Part shown: positions 1-10,371 of the stretch, piece after piece | Numbering within the stretch: position 1 is the stretch's first letter | Layout of the letters: the number at the start of each line of letters is the position of its first letter | Source: Gimibacter soli | GTDB lineage: Bacteria > Pseudomonadota > Alphaproteobacteria > Sphingomonadales > Kordiimonadaceae | Direction of reading: 5' to 3' | NCBI RefSeq assembly: GCF_028463845.1 | Contig: NZ_CP116805.1 | Span: 372,001 to 436,000, forward strand | DNA: 64,000 nt | Program-made: the position numbers and the translations under genes | The notes under the pieces: model-generated | The model's input: only the letters and a program-made list of their open reading frames with translations | What the model was told of the DNA's origin: nothing | Database searches by the model: none

Positions 1-20
1 GGCAAATGGCAGGGCAACGC

Positions 21-49
21 TTGACTCTTGGCCGCTTTTCTCGTATCCC
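21..49 (+). promoter_or_regulatory. Candidate promoter of rpmB
   Basis: A TTGACT box at 21-26 is followed, after a 17-base spacer, by TATCCC at 44-49. The -35 match is good and the -10 match is weak. The transcript would have a leader of roughly 85 bases before the rpmB ATG. Upstream sequence lies outside the window, so other promoters are possible. Confidence 0.4.
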
Positions 50-142
50 CCGCGCACTGCTTGCTATCAATGGCGGGCAGATCATAACGATTCCCGGGTT
101 TTGGGCTTTGCCCTCCCCGGCAGAAAAACAAGGATAACGATC

Positions 143-433
143 ATGTCGCGCGTATGCGAACTTACCGGCAAGAAAGTAATGACCGGCAACAACGTGAGCC
201 ACGCTCACAACAAAACCCGTCGCCGTTTCCTGCCGAACCTCGTGCAAGCTACCCTGATTTCCGATGCCCTCGGCCGTTCCGTGTCCCTGCGCATCTCGAC
301 CCACGCCCTGCGTTCGGTCGAACACAATCATGGCCTCGACAACTTCCTCCTGAAGCAGCGCGATGCCAATCTCTCGCCCAAAGCCCAGAAGCTGAAGGCA
401 GAGATCAAGAAGAAAGCCGCTGCTGCCGCCTGA
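143..433 (+). CDS. rpmB: 50S ribosomal protein L28
   Basis: The 96-residue product is a component of the large ribosomal subunit. It has the L28 N-terminal signature [11 protein letters not shown], then [17 protein letters not shown], and a lysine/alanine-rich tail. Length and composition match bacterial L28. The start at 143 is chosen because the product then begins at the conserved N-terminus; an in-frame ATG at 101 would add 14 residues foreign to the family. AAGGATAACGATC just upstream supplies a Shine-Dalgarno-like stretch. The gene stands alone, with a hairpin terminator 33 bases after its stop. Confidence 0.97.
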   Translation: MSRVCELTGKKVMTGNNVSHAHNKTRRRFLPNLVQATLISDALGRSVSLRISTHALRSVEHNHGLDNFLLKQRDANLSPKAQKLKAEIKKKAAAAA

Positions 434-465
434 GGGGTCAGCGAAGCAAGGCTTCCGTAATGAAG

Positions 466-500
466 CGCCGCGAGGGGAAACCTTCGCGGCGTTTTCATTT
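466..500 (+). terminator. Rho-independent terminator after rpmB
   Basis: CGCCGCGA at 466-473 pairs perfectly with TCGCGGCG at 484-491, leaving a 10-base loop, and TTTTCATTT follows. It lies between rpmB and the convergent phytase-like gene. Confidence 0.85.
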
Positions 501-525
501 TAGGGGTGAGGTGGCAGCCCGGTGC

Positions 526-1566
526 TCAGTCTTCGCGCAGGCGAAAGACAAGGAGGATCGTGCGCTGCAGGATGTTCAGATTGTCGTCTGAAATCATATA
601 GACGATGGTGTTGCCGGCCTCATCGGTGCCGATATCAAGGCCTTCCATATTATCGACGGCGAGCGGCGGCACGAAGGTCGCCAGTTCTTCGCCTTCCATG
701 GTGGCGCCCGGCTGGATCGTTTCGGCCTTGATGCGCACAAGCTTGGCGCCGATCCCGTCCATCTGGTTGAAACGGCGCATCAGCACAAGGATATCGCCGT
801 TCGGCATCGTGGCTGCGTCGGTCGGCGCGTAATTGAGCGGCGGGCGGAAATAAAGCCGTTCGGTTGCCGTGGGGCCGATCAGGAAGGCGCGCAGGCGCCC
901 TTCGGTATCCAGCCCGTTTTCAATGAAGGCCAGAAGCCGGGTGCGGTCCTGCATCCAGGCGATGGCTTCAAGCCCGCCATTATCGGACACACCCGCAAAA
1001 TCGAGCTTCTTCATGCGGTCCGGCCACCAGCTGGTGCCGCCGGGCTCGCTGATATATTCGATCCGGTGCAGCCCTTCATAACCGACGAGATAACCAAGCG
1101 GGGCGCGCACCACGCTTTCGGAATCGGCGGCCTTGTCGGAAAGTGCCGTCACATCGGGCCGCGGGCGCTGCCAGATGATCGCGGGATCGGTGAAGGGCGC
1201 GGCTTCGTTTGAGGGGTCAAAGAAAGCCTCGAGCCACAGCCCCTTGTCGCTGAGCGAGCGGAAACGGAAAGCGCCGCGCGGCGATGGGTCGATCAGCAAT
1301 GTCGAATAGCCGCCAAACTGCCAGTGCTCGGCCTTCAGGGTCCAGCCGGCGAGATAGTCGAGCTTGCCGACAGATTTGACCGACGGGTCCTTCGAATTCA
1401 GCGGGATCGGCGTGGTGACAAGATCGATCTTCTGGCCGAAGCTCCGGGTGATGGCGGGGCGTTCCTCGCGCGCCGCTACCTCGTCGCCCTTCATCAGCTT
1501 GCCGGCGACGGCGCCGACAGCGGCGACAAGCGCCAAACCGGCGATGGCAATATGACGCGCACTCAC
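526..1566 (-). CDS. Esterase-like activity of phytase family protein
   Basis: The 346-residue product starts at a GTG and opens with a hydrophobic segment (about residues 5-22), so it is probably exported or membrane-anchored. The body reads as a beta-propeller of the phytase-like esterase family. Features include GGYSTLLI near residue 86, GGLEAIAWM, and the C-terminal [10 protein letters not shown] and [17 protein letters not shown] segments, where the family's acidic metal-binding residues usually lie. I recognise the fold but cannot name a substrate. Its start overlaps the cobT stop by 4 bases, so it is translationally coupled downstream of cobS-cobT. That is a common alphaproteobacterial neighbour arrangement and does not by itself imply a role in cobalamin synthesis. 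Confidence 0.75.
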   Translation of the reverse strand: MSARHIAIAGLALVAAVGAVAGKLMKGDEVAAREERPAITRSFGQKIDLVTTPIPLNSKDPSVKSVGKLDYLAGWTLKAEHWQFGGYSTLLIDPSPRGAFRFRSLSDKGLWLEAFFDPSNEAAPFTDPAIIWQRPRPDVTALSDKAADSESVVRAPLGYLVGYEGLHRIEYISEPGGTSWWPDRMKKLDFAGVSDNGGLEAIAWMQDRTRLLAFIENGLDTEGRLRAFLIGPTATERLYFRPPLNYAPTDAATMPNGDILVLMRRFNQMDGIGAKLVRIKAETIQPGATMEGEELATFVPPLAVDNMEGLDIGTDEAGNTIVYMISDDNLNILQRTILLVFRLRED

Positions 1567-3428
1567 CGCCGCATCGCTCCGCGCGGGGTGGGGACAACCT
1601 CCTCAAAAAGGGCGGCAAGCTGCTCTGTCATGGCTCCTCCAAGCTGTTCGGCATCCAGAATAGTCACAGCTCTTTGATAATATCGTGTCACATCGTGGCC
1701 GATACCAATCGCAATCAGTTCCACGGGCGAGCGTTCCTCGATCCAGCGGATCACCTGCCGCAGGTGCTTTTCAAGATAGGTGCCGCTGTTGGCCGAAAGC
1801 GTGCTGTCGTCCACCGGGGCACCATCCGAGATCACCATCAGGATGCGGCGGTCTTCGGGCCGGGCGATCAGGCGGTTATGCGCCCAGAGGAGCGCTTCAC
1901 CGTCGATATTCTCCTTCAGGAGCCCCTCGCGCATCATCAGGCCAAGGTTGCGGCGCGCCCGGCGGAGCGGCGTATCGGCCGTTTTATAAATGATGTGCCG
2001 AAGATCATTCAGGCGGCCTGGATTCTGCGGACGACCGGCGGTGAGCCATTCCTCGCGCGACTGGCCGCCCTTCCAGGCCTTGGTGGTGAAGCCCAGGATT
2101 TCGACCGCGACGCCACAGCGTTCCAGCGTGCGGGCCAGGATATCGGCGGAAATGGCGGCGATGGAAATGGGCCGTCCGCGCATCGAACCGGAGTTATCAA
2201 TGAGGAGCGTGACAACCGTATCCTTGAAATCGGTATCGGATTCGAGCTTGTAGGAAAGCGGCTGCGTGGGGTTGGTGACCACACGCGACAGGCGCCCGGC
2301 ATCAAGGATGCCTTCCTCAAGATCGAACTGCCAGTGACGGCGCTGCTGCGCCAGCAGGCGACGCTGCAAACGGTTGGCGAGCCGCGAAACGGCGCGCGAC
2401 AGGTGCGCCATCTGCTGGTCGAGGTAGCGCCGCAGCCGGTCGAGCTCTTCCGTATCGCAAAGGTCTTCTGCACGGATCGTTTCGTCGTAGGCTGCGGTGT
2501 AGACTTCATAGAAGGCCGCATCGGTCAGTTCCTCGAGCGGACGATTGGGCCGCCACGGGATCGAGGATTCACGCCGGCCTTCCCCCGATTCGCTGGCCTC
2601 GCCTTCGGTGTCCTCGACCGCAGCGTCACCGTCGTCATCGCCCTCGGCGCTGTCTTCACCGTCGGATTCACCGCGTTCCGACCCTGCGGCCTCGTCGCCT
2701 TCGGCCTCTTCGGTATCGCCGCCCGGCTGTTCGGCGGCAGAAGCGGAGGCATCGTCGCCGCCATCCTCGTCGCGGTCCTCGAAATCATTCTCGCCGGGCG
2801 TATCACCCAGAAGTTCCGAAATCAGCGTGCGGGCAATCACCGAAGCCTTCTGCTGGTCGCCGATCCGCTCGGCAAGCTTGTCGAGATGGTGGCCAACCGC
2901 CGCCTCGATGAGCGGACGCAGGGTGGCGACCGATCCGTCAACCGAAAGCGGGGCTTCTTCCCCCGTCAGGCGTTCGCGCACCAGAAGGCCGACAACCGCC
3001 GCCATATGCGCCTTGGCATCCTCAGCCGGGCGGCCAAGGCCAGCCGCCAGCGCCCGCTTTTCGGCAAGGGCAGTGAGGTTCACCCCCATGCCGTCCATCC
3101 GGCGGCTGCCGATGGCCTCATAGCGGGCAGTTTCAACGCTATCGAAAATGGCGCGGGCAAGGCTGCCGGTCGGTGCCAGCCGCGCGTGCATCACCGGGTT
3201 ATGGAACCGGTGGCGCAGCGAAAGCGCGTCAGCCACGCCCCGGATTTCGGCGATATCGCGGTCGGCGGCTTGGGCAGGCAGGTGCGGCAGGCGCATTTCA
3301 CCGCCCGAAAGACCGGGATGATCGGCAACGAAGCGCACGGAAAGCCCCTTGTCTTCGGCAACCGCACGGGCGGTCGCCGCGACGGCGCTTTCAAAGGCTT
3401 CGATCTTCTTGCGGCTGTCGTCGGGCAT
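1563..3428 (-). CDS. cobT: Cobaltochelatase subunit CobT
   Basis: The 621-residue product is the MgCl-chelatase D-like subunit of the aerobic, ATP-dependent cobaltochelatase that inserts cobalt into hydrogenobyrinate a,c-diamide. The N-terminal half is helical. Residues about 215-290 are a strongly acidic linker rich in Asp, Glu, Gly and Ser. The C-terminal third is a von Willebrand A domain with the metal-ion-dependent adhesion motif [13 protein letters not shown] (DxSxS) and a later [11 protein letters not shown]. Length matches family members. It lies 20 bases downstream of cobS, its AAA+ partner. The large subunit CobN is not in the window. The start at 3428 is the first ATG in frame; no strong ribosome binding site is visible. 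Confidence 0.95.
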   Translation of the reverse strand: MPDDSRKKIEAFESAVAATARAVAEDKGLSVRFVADHPGLSGGEMRLPHLPAQAADRDIAEIRGVADALSLRHRFHNPVMHARLAPTGSLARAIFDSVETARYEAIGSRRMDGMGVNLTALAEKRALAAGLGRPAEDAKAHMAAVVGLLVRERLTGEEAPLSVDGSVATLRPLIEAAVGHHLDKLAERIGDQQKASVIARTLISELLGDTPGENDFEDRDEDGGDDASASAAEQPGGDTEEAEGDEAAGSERGESDGEDSAEGDDDGDAAVEDTEGEASESGEGRRESSIPWRPNRPLEELTDAAFYEVYTAAYDETIRAEDLCDTEELDRLRRYLDQQMAHLSRAVSRLANRLQRRLLAQQRRHWQFDLEEGILDAGRLSRVVTNPTQPLSYKLESDTDFKDTVVTLLIDNSGSMRGRPISIAAISADILARTLERCGVAVEILGFTTKAWKGGQSREEWLTAGRPQNPGRLNDLRHIIYKTADTPLRRARRNLGLMMREGLLKENIDGEALLWAHNRLIARPEDRRILMVISDGAPVDDSTLSANSGTYLEKHLRQVIRWIEERSPVELIAIGIGHDVTRYYQRAVTILDAEQLGGAMTEQLAALFEEVVPTPRGAMRR

Positions 3429-3448
3429 GGTGGCGGGGTGCCCCTGAC

Positions 3449-4447
3449 TTACATCCGGCGCACGGCGTTCGCAGCCGATTCCGGCAGATCCTGCCCGAAG
3501 GCGCGCTGGTAATATTCGGCGACGATGGTACGTTCGGCTTCATCGCATTTGTTGAGGAAGCTGACCCGGAAGGCAAAGCCCACGTCATCGAAAATGCGGG
3601 TATTCTGCGCCCACGAAAGCACCGTCCGCGGGCTCATGACCGTGGAAATATCCCCGGCGATGAAGCCTGCCCGGCTCATGTCTGCCACATGCACCATATT
3701 CGAGATCATGCGCTGGCCTTCTTCCGTCTGGAAGCCCGGCTCCTTCTTCAGGATGATTTCGGTTTCGATATCATGTTCCAGATAATTGAGGGTCGCGACG
3801 ATGTTCCAGCGGTCCATCTGGCCCTGGTTGATCTGCTGCGTGCCATGATAAAGCCCGGTCGTATCGCCAAGCCCGATGGTGTTCGAGGTGGCGAAAATGC
3901 GGAAGGCCGGATGCGGGCGAATCACGCGGTTCTGGTCGAGAAGCGTCAGCTTGCCTTCAACTTCGAGCACGCGCTGGATCACGAACATCACATCCGGGCG
4001 GCCGGCATCATATTCATCGAACACGATGGCGCAGGGGTTCTGGAGCGCCCACGGCAGGATGCCTTCCTGGAACTCGGTGACCTGCTTGCCGTCCTTGAGG
4101 ACGATGGCGTCCTTGCCGACAAGATCGATCCGGCTGATATGGCTGTCAAGGTTGACACGGATGGTCGGCCAGTTGAGGCGCGCCGCGACCTGCTCGATAT
4201 GCGTCGACTTGCCTGTCCCGTGATAGCCCTGGATCATCACCCGGCGGTTATGGGCGAAGCCCGCGAGGATGGCGAGCGTGGTTTCCCGGTCGAACACATA
4301 GCTTTCGTCGATATCCGGCACATGCTCGCTTCTTTCCGAAAAGGCGGGCACAACAAGATTGCTATCGATCCCGAACGCGTCGCGGACTTTCACTTCGGTA
4401 TCGGGCATCCGGAGGGGCGGGAGCAAATCGGCCGCATTGGCGGTCAT
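3449..4447 (-). CDS. cobS: Cobaltochelatase AAA+ subunit CobS
   Basis: The 332-residue product is the MoxR-type AAA+ ATPase that works with CobT and CobN in cobalt insertion into the corrin ring. The Walker A motif is GYHGTGKST, in [21 protein letters not shown]. Walker B is [14 protein letters not shown], followed by the sensor region [13 protein letters not shown] chose the ATG at 4447 because AAGGAAG lies about 5 bases upstream of it. The ATG at 4462 would put that Shine-Dalgarno inside the gene and add five residues. A TATAAT-like box at 4484-4489 on this strand may be the -10 of the cobST transcript. The gene is divergent from bolA. Many alphaproteobacteria carry a J-domain protein gene between them; here the 196-base gap has none. 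Confidence 0.95.
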   Translation of the reverse strand: MTANAADLLPPLRMPDTEVKVRDAFGIDSNLVVPAFSERSEHVPDIDESYVFDRETTLAILAGFAHNRRVMIQGYHGTGKSTHIEQVAARLNWPTIRVNLDSHISRIDLVGKDAIVLKDGKQVTEFQEGILPWALQNPCAIVFDEYDAGRPDVMFVIQRVLEVEGKLTLLDQNRVIRPHPAFRIFATSNTIGLGDTTGLYHGTQQINQGQMDRWNIVATLNYLEHDIETEIILKKEPGFQTEEGQRMISNMVHVADMSRAGFIAGDISTVMSPRTVLSWAQNTRIFDDVGFAFRVSFLNKCDEAERTIVAEYYQRAFGQDLPESAANAVRRM

Positions 4448-4643
4448 GGAATCTTCCTTCATCTCACTATCAATTCGTCGGCCATTATAACACAGGCCTT
4501 TAACGGCACGGCGGGGACGCCTATATCTCTCGTGACAATCTCACCAGCCGTAACTCTCGGGCGCCAATGTCGCCCGGAGGACCGCAAGAAACAAGTCTTT
4601 CGTGAGAGGCGCGGCAAGAGGGCGCAGGGCAAGGAGTAAAGCA

Positions 4644-4916
4644 ATGGGCGAGGTTTCGGACGCGATCATGGAAAAACTGTCGGCGGCACTGTCGCCGAAG
4701 GTTATCGATGTGATCAACCAATCGGAAATGCACAAGGGCCACTCGGGCTATTCGGACGGTGAAAGCCATTTCGCTGTGAAAATCGTCTCGGATATTTTCG
4801 AGGGCAAAAGCCGTCTGGCCCGCCAGCGGCTGGTGATGGACGCCCTGAAGGCCGAGCTTGCAGGCCCCCTGCATGCCCTGTCGATCGACGCGAAAACGCC
4901 GGCTGAAGCTGGCTGA
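4644..4916 (+). CDS. bolA: BolA family protein
   Basis: The 90-residue product is a small BolA-fold protein. These proteins partner monothiol glutaredoxins in iron-sulfur cluster handling and iron signalling. It shows the family helix and loop VINQSEMHKGHSGYSDGES, then a VKIVSDIFEGKSRLARQRLV segment with the conserved FEGKSRLARHR-like motif. The histidines in MHKGH and in SHF are candidate cluster ligands. The start is fixed by AAGGAG ten bases upstream. It is divergently transcribed from cobS, a placement widespread in alphaproteobacteria. No obvious terminator follows before the next gene. Confidence 0.9.
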   Translation: MGEVSDAIMEKLSAALSPKVIDVINQSEMHKGHSGYSDGESHFAVKIVSDIFEGKSRLARQRLVMDALKAELAGPLHALSIDAKTPAEAG

Positions 4917-4990
4917 TTATCTCTTTTGCAACCCCTGATCATGTTCCCTATACTGCGGGAACAGTAGGCAGGATCGGGGGTCTGCAAAGA

Positions 4991-5758
4991 TTGAAGAGCT
5001 GTTTCAAGTCTGTGCTGGCAGGGCTTCTCCTTGCCTGTTCGTTCGTCGCCAGCGCCGATGAGGCGATCATCATGTCCGGGCAGCAGATGCACGGCCTGTT
5101 GGGTGACGATGAAAATCTTCCCTATAACCGTCTTCTGGCGCGGCTGACGGAGGGCTTCGACCGGCCTGTCAAGCCGGCGGTGTTGCCCGGCTATCGCGGC
5201 GTCCGCGACTGGCAGGATGGCCGCACCCAATGCTATTTTGGTACCATCAGCGTGGAAGATCACCAGATGGTGCCGGGCTTCAACATGCCTGCCGAAAAAT
5301 GGGCCAAGATCCTTTTTTCCCGCCCCTTCAACCTCATGAAGGTCCATGTGATGTCTGTGCCCGGATCCGTACCGGTCACGAACGCAGAAGAGTTGCTCGG
5401 CAGGTCCGTGGCGGTCGACCAGATCCTGTTTTTCGACCTCGCCAACCATTCCTCCATGCCCAAAGTGGCACGGCTCGTCAAATCGCCGACCTTTGTGGAA
5501 TCGCTCAATCTCCTGCTCGCCGGCCGGGTCGAGCACACGATCGTTTATGACAATGACGCCGCCATCTATCTGGATGCGAACTCGACGGCCCGGTTCGCCT
5601 ATGATCCGTCCTTTGCATTGCTCGCTTTCGAAGAAAGTGTGACCTGCTGGCCCGGGGACGGCATGGAGGCTTTTATCGCGCATATCGACCGCCGCATTAC
5701 CGAGCTCGAAGCATCCGGCGAGCTTGATCTTTACACGCCCCGTCTCGACCGCGATTGA
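4991..5758 (+). CDS. Secreted solute-binding-like protein
   Basis: The 255-residue product begins at a TTG. The N-terminus MKSCFKSVLAGLLLAC-SFVASADE is a signal peptide. It could be cut by signal peptidase I after ASA or, because of LLAC, be lipidated. The body resembles the family-3 extracellular solute-binding (PBPb) fold: an N-terminal lobe naming a state (AIIMSGQQMHGLL), a hinge, then AEELLGRSVAVDQ and SLNLLLAGRVEHTIVYDNDAAIYL, which are the usual positions of lobe II. No permease or ATPase is nearby, so it may serve as a sensor or orphan binding protein. The ligand cannot be read from the sequence. It is 74 bases downstream of bolA and may be cotranscribed. Confidence 0.6.
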   Translation: MKSCFKSVLAGLLLACSFVASADEAIIMSGQQMHGLLGDDENLPYNRLLARLTEGFDRPVKPAVLPGYRGVRDWQDGRTQCYFGTISVEDHQMVPGFNMPAEKWAKILFSRPFNLMKVHVMSVPGSVPVTNAEELLGRSVAVDQILFFDLANHSSMPKVARLVKSPTFVESLNLLLAGRVEHTIVYDNDAAIYLDANSTARFAYDPSFALLAFEESVTCWPGDGMEAFIAHIDRRITELEASGELDLYTPRLDRD

Positions 5759-5956
5759 CGCCCTATCGACCCCGATTGTCTTGAAGGCCACAGAGCCGGA
5801 AATTTTTGGCAAGTTTGTGCCGGTAATCGGGAGTCTTTGTTGCAATTGGCCATGGGTTGGGCGATAAGGCACTGATTTCAGGGCTGGCCGGGCGGATTCG
5901 CCCAGAATCCCTTACGGGCCGAGCCTTCCTGTCCCCATTGATGGAGGTCCTTTTCC

Positions 5957-8638
<2,682 letters not shown>

Positions 8639-8663
8639 TCAGGCGCACAAACGCAATCATCAG

Positions 8664-8689
8664 AAAGGCCGCCTCCGAGCGGCCTTTTT
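8664..8689 (+). terminator. Rho-independent terminator after acnA
   Basis: AAAGGCCGC (8664-8672) pairs with GCGGCCTTT (8679-8687) around a 6-base loop and ends in a T run. The A run on the other side could make it work for the convergent PAS gene too. Confidence 0.88.
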
Positions 8690-8693
8690 CATG

Positions 8694-9197
8694 TCATTCG
8701 CTGAAAGCCCGGACAGTTGGGCGCTGGCGGAAAAACGAGTAAAGGAAAGTGATACGGCCTTCGCTGTCCATCACCGGCAGGTCAAGCACATGCAGGGCGG
8801 CATGTTCCCGTCCCTCGAACGGCACGATCCCCTCGACCCGGCCATAAACGCCGCCGGCCCTGATCGCACCGAAATGCCCGTGGAAATCAGGAAAGACGAT
8901 CCCAGGCACGGTCGAGAAATTGCCGCCCGCGCGGATAAGCCCGCCGAAAATCTCGGCGGCACGCTGGCCCACCAGCTTGAATTTCAGATCACCACTTTCA
9001 AGGATTTCCGACACGATCATTGAATCGTGCCAGCCGCCGAAATCGCGAAAGCCGAGATCGCGGCGCCGCGGCACGCTGCCATCGGCCTTCAGCCAGCGCT
9101 GGACAGGCGCGTGATAGGGCGCCAGAAACGGGTTGGTTTCGTAGTCGCCAAGTTCGGCCAGTGGCCGTACTTGCGCACGAAAGGATGCCGGTTCCAT
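8694..9197 (-). CDS. PAS-domain protein (PAS_5-like)
   Basis: The 167-residue product has no signal peptide or membrane segment. The pattern RRDLGFRDFGGWHDSMIVSEI, then LKFKLVGQRAAEIFGG, then VLDLPVMDSEGRITFLYSFF fits the small stand-alone PAS domains found in many copies in alphaproteobacteria. These occupy most of the protein and lack an attached kinase or cyclase. The bound signal is unknown. It converges with acnA. The 149 bases upstream, up to the DUF1223 gene, hold its promoter region, in which I see no clear motif. Confidence 0.65.
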   Translation of the reverse strand: MEPASFRAQVRPLAELGDYETNPFLAPYHAPVQRWLKADGSVPRRRDLGFRDFGGWHDSMIVSEILESGDLKFKLVGQRAAEIFGGLIRAGGNFSTVPGIVFPDFHGHFGAIRAGGVYGRVEGIVPFEGREHAALHVLDLPVMDSEGRITFLYSFFRQRPTVRAFSE

Positions 9198-9346
9198 AAA
9201 TCAGCCTCAGTCTTCCGGCTCAGAATTGCACCACGACCCCATCTGCCAATCTACATGAATCACGAAAGCGTCACAATCACCCATGGAACCGAACCCTCAC
9301 ACACTGGTGATTCGCAAGTGACGCAGGCTTTGCATAGGTTGGGCGC

Positions 9347-10120
9347 ATGAAAGCCATGTATCGTATCCGTCGTATCCTTCGTGCCGCCGCCTGTGCGGGC
9401 CTTGCCGTCACCGCGACCGCAGCCACCCTGCCTGCCGCTGCGGAAGGCCCCTCGCCCACCGTTGTTGAGCTTTTCACGAGCCAGGGTTGCTCGTCCTGCC
9501 CGCCGGCGGACGCGGCCCTTGCCTCGCTGCGCGATCATCCGGATATCCTGACGCTTACCTGGCCCGTCGACTACTGGGACAGGCTCGGCTGGCAGGACAC
9601 TTTCGCCGAACCCAACAATGCCGTGCGCCAGACCGCCTATAACAAGCGCCTTGGCCGTGGCGGCGTCTATACGCCCCAGATGGTGTTCGACGGCGTTGAT
9701 GAATGCGTGGGGTCGGACCGCACCCATATCCGTGACCTTCTGGAGAAACTGAAGGCCGGCCAGCAAACGCATGTCCCTGTCGCCCTGAAAGCGAACGGCG
9801 ATGATCTTACCGTGGATTTGCCGGCCACCGAGACGGGCGCGGAAATCGCCGTCCGGCTCGTCTGGTATCTGTCCGACGCCACGGTTGAAATCGGTGACGG
9901 CGAGAATGCGGGCCGCACGCTTCATTATACGAATGTGGTGCGCGGCAGCGATATCATCGCCGACTGGAAGGGCGATGCCCGCCAGCTGAAACTTGACCTT
10001 GCTGCCGGCCGGGCGCTCGGCGCGGATCATGCCGCCATCCTTCTGCAGAAGGGCTATGGGCACGGGCCGATTGTGGGTTCGGCCAGCATTGAAATTGCCG
10101 CCCCTGCAGCCAATCCTTGA
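9347..10120 (+). CDS. DUF1223 secreted thioredoxin-like protein
   Basis: The 257-residue product has a twin-arginine-like, Ala-rich signal segment (about residues 6-32, ending in PAAAEG). It then has the DUF1223 signature VVELFTSQGCSSCPPADA, whose CSSC-type motif is embedded in a thioredoxin-like fold. Later DYWDRLGWQDTFA and YTPQMVFDG are also diagnostic. The CxxC suggests redox chemistry in the periplasm, but no biochemical role is established for the family that I can cite. The start is the first ATG; a second ATG lies four codons on. A hairpin after the stop may end the transcript. Confidence 0.85.
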   Translation: MKAMYRIRRILRAAACAGLAVTATAATLPAAAEGPSPTVVELFTSQGCSSCPPADAALASLRDHPDILTLTWPVDYWDRLGWQDTFAEPNNAVRQTAYNKRLGRGGVYTPQMVFDGVDECVGSDRTHIRDLLEKLKAGQQTHVPVALKANGDDLTVDLPATETGAEIAVRLVWYLSDATVEIGDGENAGRTLHYTNVVRGSDIIADWKGDARQLKLDLAAGRALGADHAAILLQKGYGHGPIVGSASIEIAAPAANP

Positions 10121-10123
10121 CAT

Positions 10124-10151
10124 CGGCGGCTGATTCCGTCATAAGCCGCCG
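10124..10151 (+). terminator. Hairpin after the DUF1223 gene
   Basis: CGGCGGCT (10124-10131) pairs with AGCCGCCG (10144-10151) around a 12-base loop. No T run follows, so intrinsic termination is doubtful; an RNA-stabilising hairpin is the alternative. The remaining 220 bases before the helicase gene are its probable leader and contain no gene. Confidence 0.4.
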
Positions 10152-10371
10152 CGGCGACAATGACCGGCCCAATGAGGGGCTGGCTAAAAGACCGGGCCGT
10201 TATCCGGTTTTTCATTTGAACGATGTTTCCGTGCGACGAGCGCACAGGTCCTGTCAGTGGCCCCAACGAGTGGGCGTCTTTCCGGTCCCGGCGAAATAGA
10301 GTTCCCGCCAATTTGGACCGGCGCTGGACAAAAGTTTCCACGCCATAGAGAAGAAAAAGACAGGACAAGCC

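Noticed and set aside
1674-4639. Long plus-strand frames opposite cobT and cobS
   Set aside because: Shadows of the chelatase genes. The sense frames carry the MIDAS and Walker motifs.
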